A stretch of DNA of 64,000 nucleotides, taken from assembly GCA_052400685.1 (NCBI GenBank), contig JBQTGJ010000004.1; one strand, given 5' to 3'. Of this stretch, positions 27,843 through 38,690 are shown in pieces (within the stretch, counting starts at the first letter, position 1; each line of letters begins with the position of its first letter). The DNA is from CAZHHH01 sp052400685 (GTDB taxonomy: Bacteria; Bacteroidota; Bacteroidia; Bacteroidales; Marinilabiliaceae). Made by a program: the position numbers and the translations under genes. The notes below the pieces were generated by a model. It was not told the origin of the DNA. It worked only from the letters and a program-made list of their open reading frames with translations, and did not search any database.

Positions 27843-30800
27843 TCATTTGATCATGTACGATGGCAACATTCCAAAACGTTCCTTAAAGCATTTGCTAAAA
27901 TAACCGGGGTCAGAAAATCCGGACATAAAAGATGCTTCAGACACATTATAACGCCCACTACGAAGGAGCTCCATGGCTTTATTGAGTCGATACTCTTTCA
28001 CAAAGTCGATAGGCGAAAAACCAGTCAGGCCTTTCATCTTATCATAAAATTTACTTCGTCCCATGCCCAAAGACACATAAATATCTTCAATATGAAAATC
28101 AGTGCGAGTCAAATTATCATCCACAATTTGCCGAACCGCTTCCAAAAAATCCGTATCCGGTCGTGTCATTTCCAATTTATCAGGATCAGATGTATTCATG
28201 ACTCCATTGGCAAAACGCCGTCGCAACAACTCTCTCTGATGCAATAGATTATAGATCTGAGCTAATAATTCCCGGTTATTAAATGGCTTCGTGATATACG
28301 CATCGGCACCATATTGCAGCCCCGTAAGACGCGCTTCCACCGAAACACGTGCCGACAGTAGTATGACAGGAATATGGCTGGTCTCAAAATCCATTTTTAA
28401 TGCGTCCAACATCTCAATACCATCCATTTTTGGCATCATAACATCCGACACAATAATATCCGGCTTCAAAATTCTGGTCTGTTCCAATCCCTCGGCGCCA
28501 TCAATAGCTGTATCAACCACAAAATGCTCCTGTAACTGCATCCTCAAAAACTGCCTCATGTCATCACTATCCTCCACCACCAGAATGTGAGGCTTTGAAT
28601 CAAATGAAGCCGCAGATTCCAATGGACTGTTTTCTTCCTCTTCGCTAGCAGATTCGATACTGTTATTAACATCAACGACTTTTGAAGGTTGTATGACTCC
28701 TTTAATTGCGATGCGGAATAAAGCCCCCCCGCCAGGCACATCATGATAAGTTAACTCTCCACCATGAAGGCGCACTAATTCACGCGAATAGGCCAATCCA
28801 ATACCACTGCCCCGGTGTCCCTGCCCATTATAGCTCTCGAACAATTCAAAAAGCCGCTCCCGCTGTGAAGGCTTTACGCCCGGTCCTGAATCACGGACTT
28901 CAATCAACCAAAATCCATTTAAAATATCCTGACGACAGGACACTTCGATACGTCCATGTTCAGGCGTAAACTTCAAGGCGTTCGATAACAAATTAGAAAT
29001 GACACTCTCCATTTTATCGGCATCCAGCCAGACCACTCCATTACATAATGTGCCATCATAAACAAGAGTCACTTTCATATTGGAGGCAGCCGCTTCAAAT
29101 CGTTTCACGACCCCACTAATAAAAGTGGATAATTCGGTTGGCAAAAATGACAAATTCATTTTTCGACTTTGAATCTTTCGTAAATCAAGCAACTGATTTA
29201 CCAAATGCAGCAAACGGGTTCCATTTTGGTGAATCAATTGAAGATAACGTTCACCTCTATCCGACAAATCACCACTCTGAAGCATTTCGGAAGCAGGGCC
29301 CAGAATCAAAGTTAATGGAGTACGTAATTCATGCGATATGTTGGTAAAAAAACGAAGTTTAAGTTCCGACAATTGCTGTTCCACAACAACCTTATTGCGA
29401 AGTCGAATAATAGTGGTTACAATACGGCGCGTACATTCTAAAAGAATCAGCAAAAGCATAACATAGCCCACAAAGGCCCACGACGATTTCCAAGGCGGCG
29501 AATCCACAACAATCCGGAGTGATAATTCGCCTTCCGACGATTTAAAATCATCACCAATTAGCTGAACACAGAATTTATAATGCCCGGGAGGAATGCGTTC
29601 AAAATCAGCTTCGCAAATTCCAGATACCGTCTTCCATTGATCATTAAAACCCGCCAGTCGATACCGGTAGGTCATTTTTCTCTGCGACTTGAAGTAGAGG
29701 GCTGTCCAGGAAATGGTAAACACATTTTCATTATGCTTCAACCTAATTACAGGTCGGAGAGACACCGCCTTTTGCAGTGGCGCCCCGTATCCTGGCTTCA
29801 CTTCCTTCCCAAACAACCGGAAACCGGTAAACACCATACGAACTGTTTGAGGTTCATGTTTGAACTCAGATGGATCAAAAAAATAGAGCCCATTATTGGC
29901 CCCAAAAAACAAAACTCCCCCAGGCCCTTTAGCTACGGCCCCTTCAGAAAACACGGCATTACCTAAACCTTCATACTTTCCAAAATTCCGAATGAGCCCC
30001 AAATCCTTGTTGAAAAAAGAAATTCCATTATCTCCTGCCATCCACAAATCACCGCCTTCATCCTCAGCCAAAGTATAAATCATGTTACCTGACGAGCCAG
30101 TTCCGTAGTTCGTCAAATTCAAAACATCAACCCCACTGACATTACGAATTTCACGCAAACAAGTTATTCCGCCACCTATGGTTGTTAACCAGATATTACC
30201 CTGCCGATCGCAAAATACGTAATACACATCGTTACCAGGCAATTCAGGCGCACTACCATCGTCACGACAAAACCGTTTAAAACACCAGTTATCCGCTTTA
30301 TCTTTACGGGCCAATACGATTCCTTCTGTGGTAGCCAGCCAAACGTTACCTTCCCTATCCGCCGAAATAGCTCTTATTTTTTGAGCCTTTCCATCCGGAT
30401 AATTTAACTCATTGCCGGCATTATAAAAACGTCCGTCACGAAAAATATTTATGCCACCACCATAGGTTGCAATCCAAACCTCCCCTTCCTCTCTTTCCAT
30501 AAAGGCATAAATATTATTATTTGATAACGACCATGGATTGTCCGTCTGGTGCAAAAAATGAATTGACTCAAAATCCATGATATTTCGACGCGGCAAAACG
30601 AATAACCCTCGCCCTCTGGTCCCCAAATACACGTGTCCCTCAGAGTCTTCCAAAAGTGCATATACACGACCTATGGGCTCGCCATCCAGATCATCAAATC
30701 TTCGTAACAGATTAAAATGACGATCGAAAATAAACAATTCCCCTTTGCGCGTTGCCACCCAGGACAGTCCGAATCGATCGACCAATATCGACCTAACTTC

Positions 30801-32156
30801 GTTATCAATGCTCAAATAAGACTGTTTTACCGGCTGAAAATGAGTAAAATCACGAGATATAAACGAAATTTTTTCAAGCCCTTTAAAATATGTACTTAGC
30901 CATAAGACACCTGTAGAATCCTTGTAAAAACAGTTAACAAAATTAGAGACCTTACGTGCCGGATCGCCGGGTTTATTAAAAAAGTAAACCACCTCATCAA
31001 TCACCTCATCATAATAGCCGAATCCACCACCTTTCAAGGTCATCCAAAGCACTTGTTCCTTGTCTTCCATAAAACCACACTGCGCAAAAGGACGAACATC
31101 AGGCGCCACCTCCAGCTCCTGCGCATAATGACGAACAGATTTAGTGCGCACATCAATTTTCGAAATCCCCGGATGCACCGTTTCAACCCAAATATGCCCT
31201 TTAGAATCGGGATATAACTTCAAAACATCTTTCACATGAGGATGACTATATTTCGCTTCAACCTCTTGAAGCATCACAGAATATTGGAAAACGCCATCGC
31301 CTTGCGACCCGATCCAAACGGTTTGACCAGAAGTAACGGCAAAACAGGATATTGAAGATTCAGAAAGCTTCAAAGCCGGCAGCCAATGGTCTTTCAATAA
31401 ATCATATACCAACAGACGACCATCGTTGGTTCCACAAAACACCCAATTTGCCAACGACTTCCAGGCAGAACAGTGAAACCCCTCAGCCAGCTGGTAGTCT
31501 GGAGGCGTAACCGATTCTATTTCCATCATGAACCTATCCAACCGAAATAAACCAGAAGACGACTGCATCCAAATACCACCATTAATATCGGCCCCCATAA
31601 GATTGAACCCAACACCGCTTGTTTCCTGAAGACTGCTTAAATCATTAAAATTATCTAATACAAAATGATTGGTTACCGAGTCTGTTTGCACTCGATAAAT
31701 CTCTCCCGTATGTGTTGATAACCAAATCTCACCATCGCCCATAAAAAGAGCCTTCCGGATGTAAAGATGAACAGAACGTCCATGAAGGACCTGTAACGCC
31801 TCAAACTGTTCGGTGAATTTATTAAATCTAAACATCTGGTTATCGGAAGTTCTCACCCACACATTACCATAAATGTCTTCGCGTAACATCTCAATGCGAT
31901 TGGATCCCGTAATTAAAGAAATACCATCGTCTGGACGAAAATTGGCAAAATGCTCTCCATCATATCGACTCACGCCGTTCCACGTTGCAAACCACATAAA
32001 TCCACGACTATCGCGCATCATAGCTGAAACACTGTTATGAGGCAGTCCATCCTGAACAGATAAATGTTCAAAAATGTAATCATGACCCGCCATCATCGGC
32101 AGCGAAAAGCCGAGGACCAATAAAATGACAAAAAACGTTATTCTCACAGATAGCAT
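27843..32156 (-). CDS. Hybrid two-component system regulator (HTCS)
   Basis: A 1437-residue one-protein two-component system. Domains in order: signal peptide (1-23); periplasmic two-bladed-propeller-type sensor (about 30-780, many [W/G]-x-[A/G]T-x-G repeats such as GEVWIATYGGGINIF); Y_Y_Y domain (about 790-855); one membrane helix (about 865-885); histidine kinase with FFTNISHELRTPL, H942 as phosphoacceptor; HATPase; receiver domain with DVMMPK, D1238 as acceptor; and an AraC-type DNA-binding domain (about 1335-1437). HTCS proteins sense oligosaccharides in the periplasm and activate neighbouring polysaccharide-use genes. Its divergent neighbour is a giant pectinesterase, so a pectin-derived ligand is plausible (inference). 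All catalytic residues I can check are present. Confidence 0.95.
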   Translation of the reverse strand: MLSVRITFFVILLVLGFSLPMMAGHDYIFEHLSVQDGLPHNSVSAMMRDSRGFMWFATWNGVSRYDGEHFANFRPDDGISLITGSNRIEMLREDIYGNVWVRTSDNQMFRFNKFTEQFEALQVLHGRSVHLYIRKALFMGDGEIWLSTHTGEIYRVQTDSVTNHFVLDNFNDLSSLQETSGVGFNLMGADINGGIWMQSSSGLFRLDRFMMEIESVTPPDYQLAEGFHCSAWKSLANWVFCGTNDGRLLVYDLLKDHWLPALKLSESSISCFAVTSGQTVWIGSQGDGVFQYSVMLQEVEAKYSHPHVKDVLKLYPDSKGHIWVETVHPGISKIDVRTKSVRHYAQELEVAPDVRPFAQCGFMEDKEQVLWMTLKGGGFGYYDEVIDEVVYFFNKPGDPARKVSNFVNCFYKDSTGVLWLSTYFKGLEKISFISRDFTHFQPVKQSYLSIDNEVRSILVDRFGLSWVATRKGELFIFDRHFNLLRRFDDLDGEPIGRVYALLEDSEGHVYLGTRGRGLFVLPRRNIMDFESIHFLHQTDNPWSLSNNNIYAFMEREEGEVWIATYGGGINIFRDGRFYNAGNELNYPDGKAQKIRAISADREGNVWLATTEGIVLARKDKADNWCFKRFCRDDGSAPELPGNDVYYVFCDRQGNIWLTTIGGGITCLREIRNVSGVDVLNLTNYGTGSSGNMIYTLAEDEGGDLWMAGDNGISFFNKDLGLIRNFGKYEGLGNAVFSEGAVAKGPGGVLFFGANNGLYFFDPSEFKHEPQTVRMVFTGFRLFGKEVKPGYGAPLQKAVSLRPVIRLKHNENVFTISWTALYFKSQRKMTYRYRLAGFNDQWKTVSGICEADFERIPPGHYKFCVQLIGDDFKSSEGELSLRIVVDSPPWKSSWAFVGYVMLLLILLECTRRIVTTIIRLRNKVVVEQQLSELKLRFFTNISHELRTPLTLILGPASEMLQSGDLSDRGERYLQLIHQNGTRLLHLVNQLLDLRKIQSRKMNLSFLPTELSTFISGVVKRFEAAASNMKVTLVYDGTLCNGVVWLDADKMESVISNLLSNALKFTPEHGRIEVSCRQDILNGFWLIEVRDSGPGVKPSQRERLFELFESYNGQGHRGSGIGLAYSRELVRLHGGELTYHDVPGGGALFRIAIKGVIQPSKVVDVNNSIESASEEEENSPLESAASFDSKPHILVVEDSDDMRQFLRMQLQEHFVVDTAIDGAEGLEQTRILKPDIIVSDVMMPKMDGIEMLDALKMDFETSHIPVILLSARVSVEARLTGLQYGADAYITKPFNNRELLAQIYNLLHQRELLRRRFANGVMNTSDPDKLEMTRPDTDFLEAVRQIVDDNLTRTDFHIEDIYVSLGMGRSKFYDKMKGLTGFSPIDFVKEYRLNKAMELLRSGRYNVSEASFMSGFSDPGYFSKCFKERFGMLPSYMIK

Positions 32157-32452
32157 TCGTTCCAGATGTTACTCTCAAATATAACAAAATCACTCGCCAC
32201 ACCCTGTGTCAAAATGCCCAAATAATGGGGACATATTGATGAACAGTAAAACTCCAACCTAAAAAAATAACTACTAAATACCTTATAATAAAAAAATTAG
32301 CAAGCACAACAGAACCACAATAACGTCCTGGATAACGACATCATAATTCGGCAAAAATTACCAGTGTGACGGCAAAAATTACAGGGTCAAAGAACTTTAA
32401 GATGGTTAATTTTATCCAAAATCAGTTTAAAATCCATAATAAAAAAAATCAA

Positions 32453-35400
32453 ATGACAAAAAAAAGACTACTCTTAACTTTTACGACATTGTTCATGGGT
32501 CTATTCATGACATATGGTCAACTTTCAGGAACTTACACCTACGATTTCACGGACGGAACCATTATTACAGATGGTCAAAGTACCGATGGAAAGCTCGCCT
32601 TGAGTGGTGATTATAGCTACCATGGTACAACTTATGGGCTTAACATGAAAATTGATGCAACTATTACCTTAACAATTGACGGAGCTGCAACCATTCGATT
32701 TTTAGGCTCAAAATACTCCAATCTGCAAATGATTGGAACCGCGATAGAGACAGGCGATCTGGGCACACAAAACACCGCAGTAACGAATGATTTGACTGAC
32801 ACCTACGATTTCGTTTACAACGGTGCTGCAACAACCCTCACATTCACAACCTCGACCGGTACCGGTAATGACTTATACCTCCCTGTTATAGAGGTTATCC
32901 CGGCACAGCTGGGTGCCACAGCCACTACAGCTGAAAAAAACATAATTTATAGCTTCGACTTACGTGATGAGAGTATTATCCCTGCCGATACCGAAGGCAA
33001 TATAGACATCGAAAGCGGACTATTTAAAATTGAACCCGGCGTCAGTAATGCCTTCGACTACAATGGGACCACCCACGGCTCCATTCTAAAAACGGGAAAC
33101 AAGATCACCCTTCAGGTAGGGGGTAATACAACGATTCGTTTTGGTGGCTGCCAATATTCCAACGGAACCATCACGGCAACAAGTTCCACAGGCGAATTTG
33201 AGACAAACAGCCAGCCATCACAAACAACCGAATGTTACCACACCGATGGTTCAACAGTCGATTTTCTGTATGTGGGAACTGCGGGAACCGTAGAATTCAC
33301 CTTTGAAGGAACCACCTATATTCCTATTATAGAACTTGTACCTGTACCTTACGACGTAGAGCTTTCAGCCTGGGTGCAAAAAACCGGTACCATCACCATA
33401 AACGGAACAGAAATCACTTTTACTGCCGGCACTGACGTCACCACGCCACCTTCTGTCACCGTAAGCAACGGACTGATAATAAGTACCACTACCGAATCAG
33501 CATCTATCCGCATTGATTTAAATGGTGAAACACTTTCTTCTTTCACCCCAATCCTTTCGGGTGATATTGAAGCGGTTAACATCAATGGAGGTACATTGGA
33601 AATAACATTCGCTGATGAATCAACCAGCCCTACTTCATATACATTGCAGATAGCAGACAACAGCATAACCGCCGAGGCAGAAGCCGGACAAACCTACACT
33701 TATAGCTTCACCGACGGCTCAGAAATGCCACAAACAAGCTATTCTTCACTGCGCTACTCAACTTTCATCACAAATGATGCGATTGTAACCATCAACAGTA
33801 ATACCGAAACAACAACCTTACAATTCGGCTACCACGATTCATCGCATGGCGCCGTATTATTCTCAGGTAATTCAATCGATTTTGTGGTGGCCGGTGATGC
33901 AACCATTACATTTAACACCTGCCAGTACGGAAGCGCCATTGATGCTATTTACGAATTCACGGACAGCGAAGGCTCCGTTTTAGGCTCAACAGTTGCACAT
34001 AATATCGGCACTGGTGCATGCGGCACCAACAGTTTCAGCTATGAAGGAGAAGCCGGCATTATCACAGCAACCTTAAAAAGCACCGATTACCCCAGTGCCG
34101 AAATTTATTTACATGGCGTTAGCATTCAAAATATGGCTGCAAGTATCCCATCGAACGGGAAAGTGGATGTCTGGGATTTTGGCGCACAGCAACTGGATGA
34201 AGCCATCTACAATAACCATCTAACAGAAACCATTATTAATACCTGGTACTCAGAAGAAATAACACCGGGCAGTTCGGCACAGGTATTGCCAAATTTCAGC
34301 TCAGACATTCTATCCTGGGTTGGCGGCGGCAATGACCGCTTACGAACCACCAATACCAATCTGACCCGTTATGATGAAAACATCGCCGGTGCCACTGATT
34401 ATACAGGACGCATTTATGTCAACTCAGCCGCCAATACGGGACGTTACTTAAGCCTGGCTCTAAAGGAAGACGATGAAGTAACCATTGTAACCAAAACCGA
34501 TGCCGGCGGACGCATCACTTTTGAATATGTCAACAATCCGGAAGCTCAGACTGACGCAACAACTATAACATCCGACATAACAACCCTTCAATTTGTTGCC
34601 AAATCAGAAGGGGTTTACCATCTATTTGATGATCAAGGGAAACCCAGTTATTATCGCATTTATCGAAAAAATGCCACTTATCTCCCACTTACAGGAAGTG
34701 TTGATATAACTGAAGCGACAGACATCCCTGCCGGATATTCAGTCGTCTTCACCAATGAGGCCGGAAAGATGTGGCAAGCACCTGTTTCAGAAGAAGCATA
34801 CAGCGTCAATCTGCCAATGGGCTACACCTACCAGATAAGTCTTTCTGATGCCAATGGGTACATTATCAGCAATGAAAATTCGTTGGAAATTACGGAGACC
34901 ACAACGACGCATAATATCTCAATCAAAAAAGTTGAGCTTTATACTTTAAGTGGAAACATCACCGGTCTGGATGATTATCTGCAAAACCTGTCACTCAAAT
35001 TTATTGCCGATCCATCCGCCAATAAGATTTACATCCCCGAACCACAGATTGATATTGAAAACGGGACTTATTCAGTACAGCTGGAAGCCAACAGTTCATA
35101 TACCATCGTATCGTTCGGAGTCAATGACTTCGTCCTGACGTCAAACACCATTTCGATGGCTGAGACTGACCAAACCAGTCATCTGACTTTCGATACAAAA
35201 ACGAAGTACAATATAGATATAACTACTGAAGGCCTGACAACCGCCCAAACAGAAAATCTGACACTCACCTTCAGCAATCTGTACGAAGAAGGCTATAGCT
35301 ATACATTTGCTCCTGACGAATCAATAGCATTGCGTAACGGCACTTATGTCATTACAGCTTCAGGGTTGGATGCCTATCCTGTAAAAATGGCGTTAACATC

Positions 35401-37282
35401 TAATTTGATCGTTAACAGCGAAAACACCACCAAAGTCATCACTTTCGAACCCATAAAAAGATGGTCGTTCGACGATAAAGTCATCTCAGGAACAGCCTAC
35501 AACGGATTGCTACTCTCAGGAACCATTGGTAACGAAATAGCCAAGGGTCACATGACCATGAAACCCGATGCGACGGTTCAAATACCTGTTGAAAGCGGCG
35601 AGAAAATCACCATTACCTATTATTATTCGGCCGACTTCTCAATAGATGGCGGTGAGACTTTCACCACCAACAGTGGCAGCACCAGTACATTTGAATCGAC
35701 TGCCTATACTTACCCCGGCAATTCCGCAGGCTATGTGACGATAACAGCAGGCCCCCAAGCCAGCACCACCTATATCACAGATATTAAAGTAAGTACTGTA
35801 ATGAACTACCAGAGTGAACTGGAAGTTGGAGCTGACAAGCCCTACCAAACTATCAATGAAGCCCTGGATGCTATTCGTAGTATGGAGCGTCCCGACAATG
35901 AGCGAGTCACGGTATTGATAGATGCTGGCAACTATGAGGAAATGCTCATTATTGATACTCCGAATATAACCTTCAAAAATGCCTCGGCAACGCCAAGCAC
36001 AGCGATCGTAGACAAGGGTGTAAATATAGCCGAAGGTGCCGTACGCATAACATCATACTATGGGCATGGCTATGACTATTATAGTATGGGCAACGATCAA
36101 AAATGGAATGCCGAAATACTTCGTGTCAATAAAGAAAATGGCTATCTGTCATATAATAATGCAGGTGCTGGTACCACCAACGGCTCATACTGGAATGCAA
36201 CCGTCGTTGTAAGTGCCAATGGCTTTGAAGCAGAACAAATCATTTTCGAAAACTCCTTCAATCAATACATTTCTCAAAAAGAATCGGAAGATGTAGTGGT
36301 CATGTGGGAATCGGGCAGCAAAGGACAACGTCCAACCGATGCAGGGAACACCTCAGTTCAGGAAAAATCTTTTGTTGAGCGGGCTGCTGCTATCGCCATC
36401 ACTAATAACACCGACAAAATTGTTCTCAATAAATGTCGCGTGATTGGACGTCAGGATTCTTTCTTTGGCGGCTCTAACAGTCGCGTGGTTGTTTATAAAG
36501 GTGCAATGATGGGAGCTACCGACTACTTATTTGGCGGCATGGCAGCTGTATTTTATAAAACAGATTTGGTTATGAACACCAGCGACGCCAGTACTGATTT
36601 ATGCTACATCACAGCAGCTCAACAAACCTCAGGTCGCGGGTACCTAATGTACGAATGCACCATAAAATCGGCCATTCCGGAAGTAGAAACCGCATCGGTT
36701 TATGGTTCAAAGCCCGGCTATTTAGGTCGCCCATGGCAGGCAACCACCAGCGAGGTCGTATTTTACAATACCACCATTCAGACTTCAGAATACCCCGGCT
36801 TTGAAGACAAATCACTCATAAATGCTGCCGGATGGCTAAGCACCCTGGGTGGAGAATCAGACAAAATGTATGAATTTGGTACTATTGAAGCATCAGGCGA
36901 AGATAATCAGGACAGCCGCGCCTCCTGGTCAACGCTTCTGAGCAGTGCCATTTTAAATGATGGCACGCCCATAACTGCCTTTAATTTTACCAAAGGAAAC
37001 GACGATTGGGATCCCATACAAACATTGGTTGATAACGATACAAACGTTGGCATTGTTACGCATGAGTCAAACATTAATGGCGTTGTTTATGCCATTAACA
37101 ATCATGTTTACATAAAAGAGGTAACAATTACAACAACTGTCAATATCTATAGCGTAAACGGCTATTTATATCTAACCAAACAAATAAATGGAGACAGTTC
37201 CTTTGAGACTCCGGCAGGCGTATGGTTAATCGAAACCATTACCTCCGATGGCCGAAAAATAACCAAAGTTATAACACACTAA
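32453..37282 (+). CDS. Giant secreted pectinesterase (CE8-like), 1609 aa
   Basis: A secreted multidomain carbohydrate esterase expected to remove methyl esters from pectin. I use the ATG at 32453, which begins a clear signal peptide (MTKKRLLLTFTTLFMGLFMTYG); an upstream GTG frame would bury it. Residues 25-600 hold repeated beta-rich modules, three with a similar YSF-DGS/T start. The esterase domain (about 1120-1500) carries the family motifs GNYEEM, GRQDSFF, ATDYLFGG and LGRPWQ, so both catalytic aspartates and the arginine are present; the usual QAVAL is AAAIAI. The last 75 residues (NIYSVNGYLYL...GVWLIETITSDGRKITKVI) look like a type IX secretion sorting domain. The divergent HTCS gene is its likely regulator. 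A terminator follows at 37303. Confidence 0.88.
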   Translation: MTKKRLLLTFTTLFMGLFMTYGQLSGTYTYDFTDGTIITDGQSTDGKLALSGDYSYHGTTYGLNMKIDATITLTIDGAATIRFLGSKYSNLQMIGTAIETGDLGTQNTAVTNDLTDTYDFVYNGAATTLTFTTSTGTGNDLYLPVIEVIPAQLGATATTAEKNIIYSFDLRDESIIPADTEGNIDIESGLFKIEPGVSNAFDYNGTTHGSILKTGNKITLQVGGNTTIRFGGCQYSNGTITATSSTGEFETNSQPSQTTECYHTDGSTVDFLYVGTAGTVEFTFEGTTYIPIIELVPVPYDVELSAWVQKTGTITINGTEITFTAGTDVTTPPSVTVSNGLIISTTTESASIRIDLNGETLSSFTPILSGDIEAVNINGGTLEITFADESTSPTSYTLQIADNSITAEAEAGQTYTYSFTDGSEMPQTSYSSLRYSTFITNDAIVTINSNTETTTLQFGYHDSSHGAVLFSGNSIDFVVAGDATITFNTCQYGSAIDAIYEFTDSEGSVLGSTVAHNIGTGACGTNSFSYEGEAGIITATLKSTDYPSAEIYLHGVSIQNMAASIPSNGKVDVWDFGAQQLDEAIYNNHLTETIINTWYSEEITPGSSAQVLPNFSSDILSWVGGGNDRLRTTNTNLTRYDENIAGATDYTGRIYVNSAANTGRYLSLALKEDDEVTIVTKTDAGGRITFEYVNNPEAQTDATTITSDITTLQFVAKSEGVYHLFDDQGKPSYYRIYRKNATYLPLTGSVDITEATDIPAGYSVVFTNEAGKMWQAPVSEEAYSVNLPMGYTYQISLSDANGYIISNENSLEITETTTTHNISIKKVELYTLSGNITGLDDYLQNLSLKFIADPSANKIYIPEPQIDIENGTYSVQLEANSSYTIVSFGVNDFVLTSNTISMAETDQTSHLTFDTKTKYNIDITTEGLTTAQTENLTLTFSNLYEEGYSYTFAPDESIALRNGTYVITASGLDAYPVKMALTSNLIVNSENTTKVITFEPIKRWSFDDKVISGTAYNGLLLSGTIGNEIAKGHMTMKPDATVQIPVESGEKITITYYYSADFSIDGGETFTTNSGSTSTFESTAYTYPGNSAGYVTITAGPQASTTYITDIKVSTVMNYQSELEVGADKPYQTINEALDAIRSMERPDNERVTVLIDAGNYEEMLIIDTPNITFKNASATPSTAIVDKGVNIAEGAVRITSYYGHGYDYYSMGNDQKWNAEILRVNKENGYLSYNNAGAGTTNGSYWNATVVVSANGFEAEQIIFENSFNQYISQKESEDVVVMWESGSKGQRPTDAGNTSVQEKSFVERAAAIAITNNTDKIVLNKCRVIGRQDSFFGGSNSRVVVYKGAMMGATDYLFGGMAAVFYKTDLVMNTSDASTDLCYITAAQQTSGRGYLMYECTIKSAIPEVETASVYGSKPGYLGRPWQATTSEVVFYNTTIQTSEYPGFEDKSLINAAGWLSTLGGESDKMYEFGTIEASGEDNQDSRASWSTLLSSAILNDGTPITAFNFTKGNDDWDPIQTLVDNDTNVGIVTHESNINGVVYAINNHVYIKEVTITTTVNIYSVNGYLYLTKQINGDSSFETPAGVWLIETITSDGRKITKVITH

Positions 37283-37302
37283 CCAATCAAATTTATTTTT
37301 GT

Positions 37303-37336
37303 AAAAGCCGGAGGTAAAAAACCCCCGGCTTTTTTT
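37303..37336 (+). terminator. Rho-independent terminator after pectinesterase gene
   Basis: AAAAGCCGG and CCGGCTTTT arms, with an inner GG/CC extension, followed by seven T. It serves the plus-strand pectinesterase gene; because of the A-run on the other side it may also stop the convergent YiiX-type gene. Confidence 0.8.
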
Positions 37337-37353
37337 CTCTCATTTTTGATACG

Positions 37354-38019
37354 TTACTTTAGCCGACCTAAAAAGGTCAATGAAGGAGAGGCTGCCATGC
37401 CATTGGGATTACATCCAGGAAGGCCTTCGGGAATTGCGCGTCCTATTTTTTCATAATAGTCAACCCAACCGGGGTGAAACTCTCCGGTTTCCCGATCTTT
37501 AAATGTCATGGGCTCTAAACTAAACACATCAGACCCTTCAAATAAGGTAAAAATTAACCCCGAGCAATAATATCCATGCCCGTTGCCCATTATATAAACC
37601 GAATCGTAAGGCTGTCCTATTAAAGCACGACTTCTTTCCAGTGCATCAGAAATAAAGAAACGATACGAATCTTTGAGGCGATAAACGTCCACGAGATCAC
37701 TACTATTTGTAAATTTCTCAAGTTGTTCACGGCAAACCCCCTTCCCGGGAGCTGCATGAATTACCCAAACCGTATCATCGTGAACCTCTGTTATGCCCAC
37801 ATGAAAATAATTGGTTTGCTCATTGGTTTGAGTCACTTCATTTATCGCCGAGGATAAGTCTTCTTGTTTATCAAGTAACATCCCAGCAAACAGTAAATCA
37901 CCGGTAACCAGCGATTTGTCATCAATTTGCCGGTTGCATGAAACATAAGATATACCTGTCATAAATAGCATTGAAAAACAACCCACATTAAAAAATAACC
38001 GGAAACTTCTCGTTTTCAT
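37354..38019 (-). CDS. YiiX/C92-type permuted papain-like lipoprotein
   Basis: A 221-residue lipoprotein (lipobox YVSC, Cys28) of the YaeF/YiiX family of permuted NlpC/P60-type cysteine hydrolases. Motifs in order: GDLLFAGM near residue 40; FHVGITEV with the conserved His at about 72; VIHAAPGKGV; and YYCSGLIFTLFEG with the presumed nucleophile Cys at about 150. In this permuted fold the His precedes the Cys, as seen. Substrates are unsettled; related enzymes are thought to act on amide bonds in wall or lipid molecules. The gene starts one base after the stop of the 123-aa gene, so the two are co-transcribed. Hydrolase activity is inference from motifs. Confidence 0.8.
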   Translation of the reverse strand: MKTRSFRLFFNVGCFSMLFMTGISYVSCNRQIDDKSLVTGDLLFAGMLLDKQEDLSSAINEVTQTNEQTNYFHVGITEVHDDTVWVIHAAPGKGVCREQLEKFTNSSDLVDVYRLKDSYRFFISDALERSRALIGQPYDSVYIMGNGHGYYCSGLIFTLFEGSDVFSLEPMTFKDRETGEFHPGWVDYYEKIGRAIPEGLPGCNPNGMAASPSLTFLGRLK

Positions 38020-38020
38020 T

Positions 38021-38392
38021 TTACAGTCCTATAGCTTTTACCAAATCTTCCATTCGTTCATTATGAATGGTTCCCAAACGCCCCATTTTATCACAAATAA
38101 CCAAATACTGTTCAACGTATTGGTGGTTTTTCATCACAGGGAAATCCTTGTTATAATACTGCATTTCCTGTTCCTGAACTGTAATACGATTCAGTAACTG
38201 TTTAAGTTGTGCCTGATGCTCCTCAAGAACCATTACCTCGACCTCATTCAGCGCTCTTAGAGGTCGATTAGATGTTATCGCACTGTTTCGCATCAGGACA
38301 ATATTGACTTCTTCAATATAACATTTAAGTCGGTTACGCCAGAGTTTGTACTCAAACTCCAAATCAACAAGCAAAATATCACCTTTAGTCAT
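38021..38392 (-). CDS. Hypothetical helical protein, 123 aa
   Basis: Soluble, helical, probably coiled-coil protein (about residues 45-85, rich in L, Q, E heptads) without signal peptide or known motif. It is immediately upstream of the YiiX-type lipoprotein gene with one base between stop and start, so they probably function together. No family recognised. Confidence 0.7.
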   Translation of the reverse strand: MTKGDILLVDLEFEYKLWRNRLKCYIEEVNIVLMRNSAITSNRPLRALNEVEVMVLEEHQAQLKQLLNRITVQEQEMQYYNKDFPVMKNHQYVEQYLVICDKMGRLGTIHNERMEDLVKAIGL

Positions 38393-38427
38393 AATGTTCT
38401 GTTTTGGTATCGTTTAAAAATTTTGCA

Positions 38428-38690
38428 CGGACAAAAAACACCATTATTTCAGTTACACTTGCTTTCAAAATGATCATTTATGCCAGTCAATTCACATTTT
38501 TCGATCGTCGCAAGCCTTGAGCCAAAGAATCATTTAATTATCCCGGGAGTTAACATACATCGCTCGTTTCATCCATCACATTTTAAAGGTACCAACTCTT
38601 CAGAAGCAAGTCAAACGTATTGAAAAAAATCCTTTAATCTAACCTTTTCTTATCACGCACTTGAGCTTTCTTGCGGAGACTATTTATAAT
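38428..38690. repeat. Dispersed intergenic repeat (GTCTGTCC family), diverged and extended copy
   Basis: Within the 783-bp gap 38393-39175. The first part shares AGTTACACTTGCTTTCAAAATG, split here by substitutions, then ATTTATGCCAGTCAA and CGTCGCAAGCCTTG; the last part (38641-38680) matches the tail of the 17508 copy (CTTATC..GCACTT, then CTTGC). About 120 bp of unmatched sequence lies between. The gap contains no gene that I can support. Confidence 0.5.

Noticed and set aside
32366..32452. Upstream GTG start of the pectinesterase gene
   Set aside because: It puts 29 mostly polar residues before a clear signal peptide that begins at the ATG 32453.
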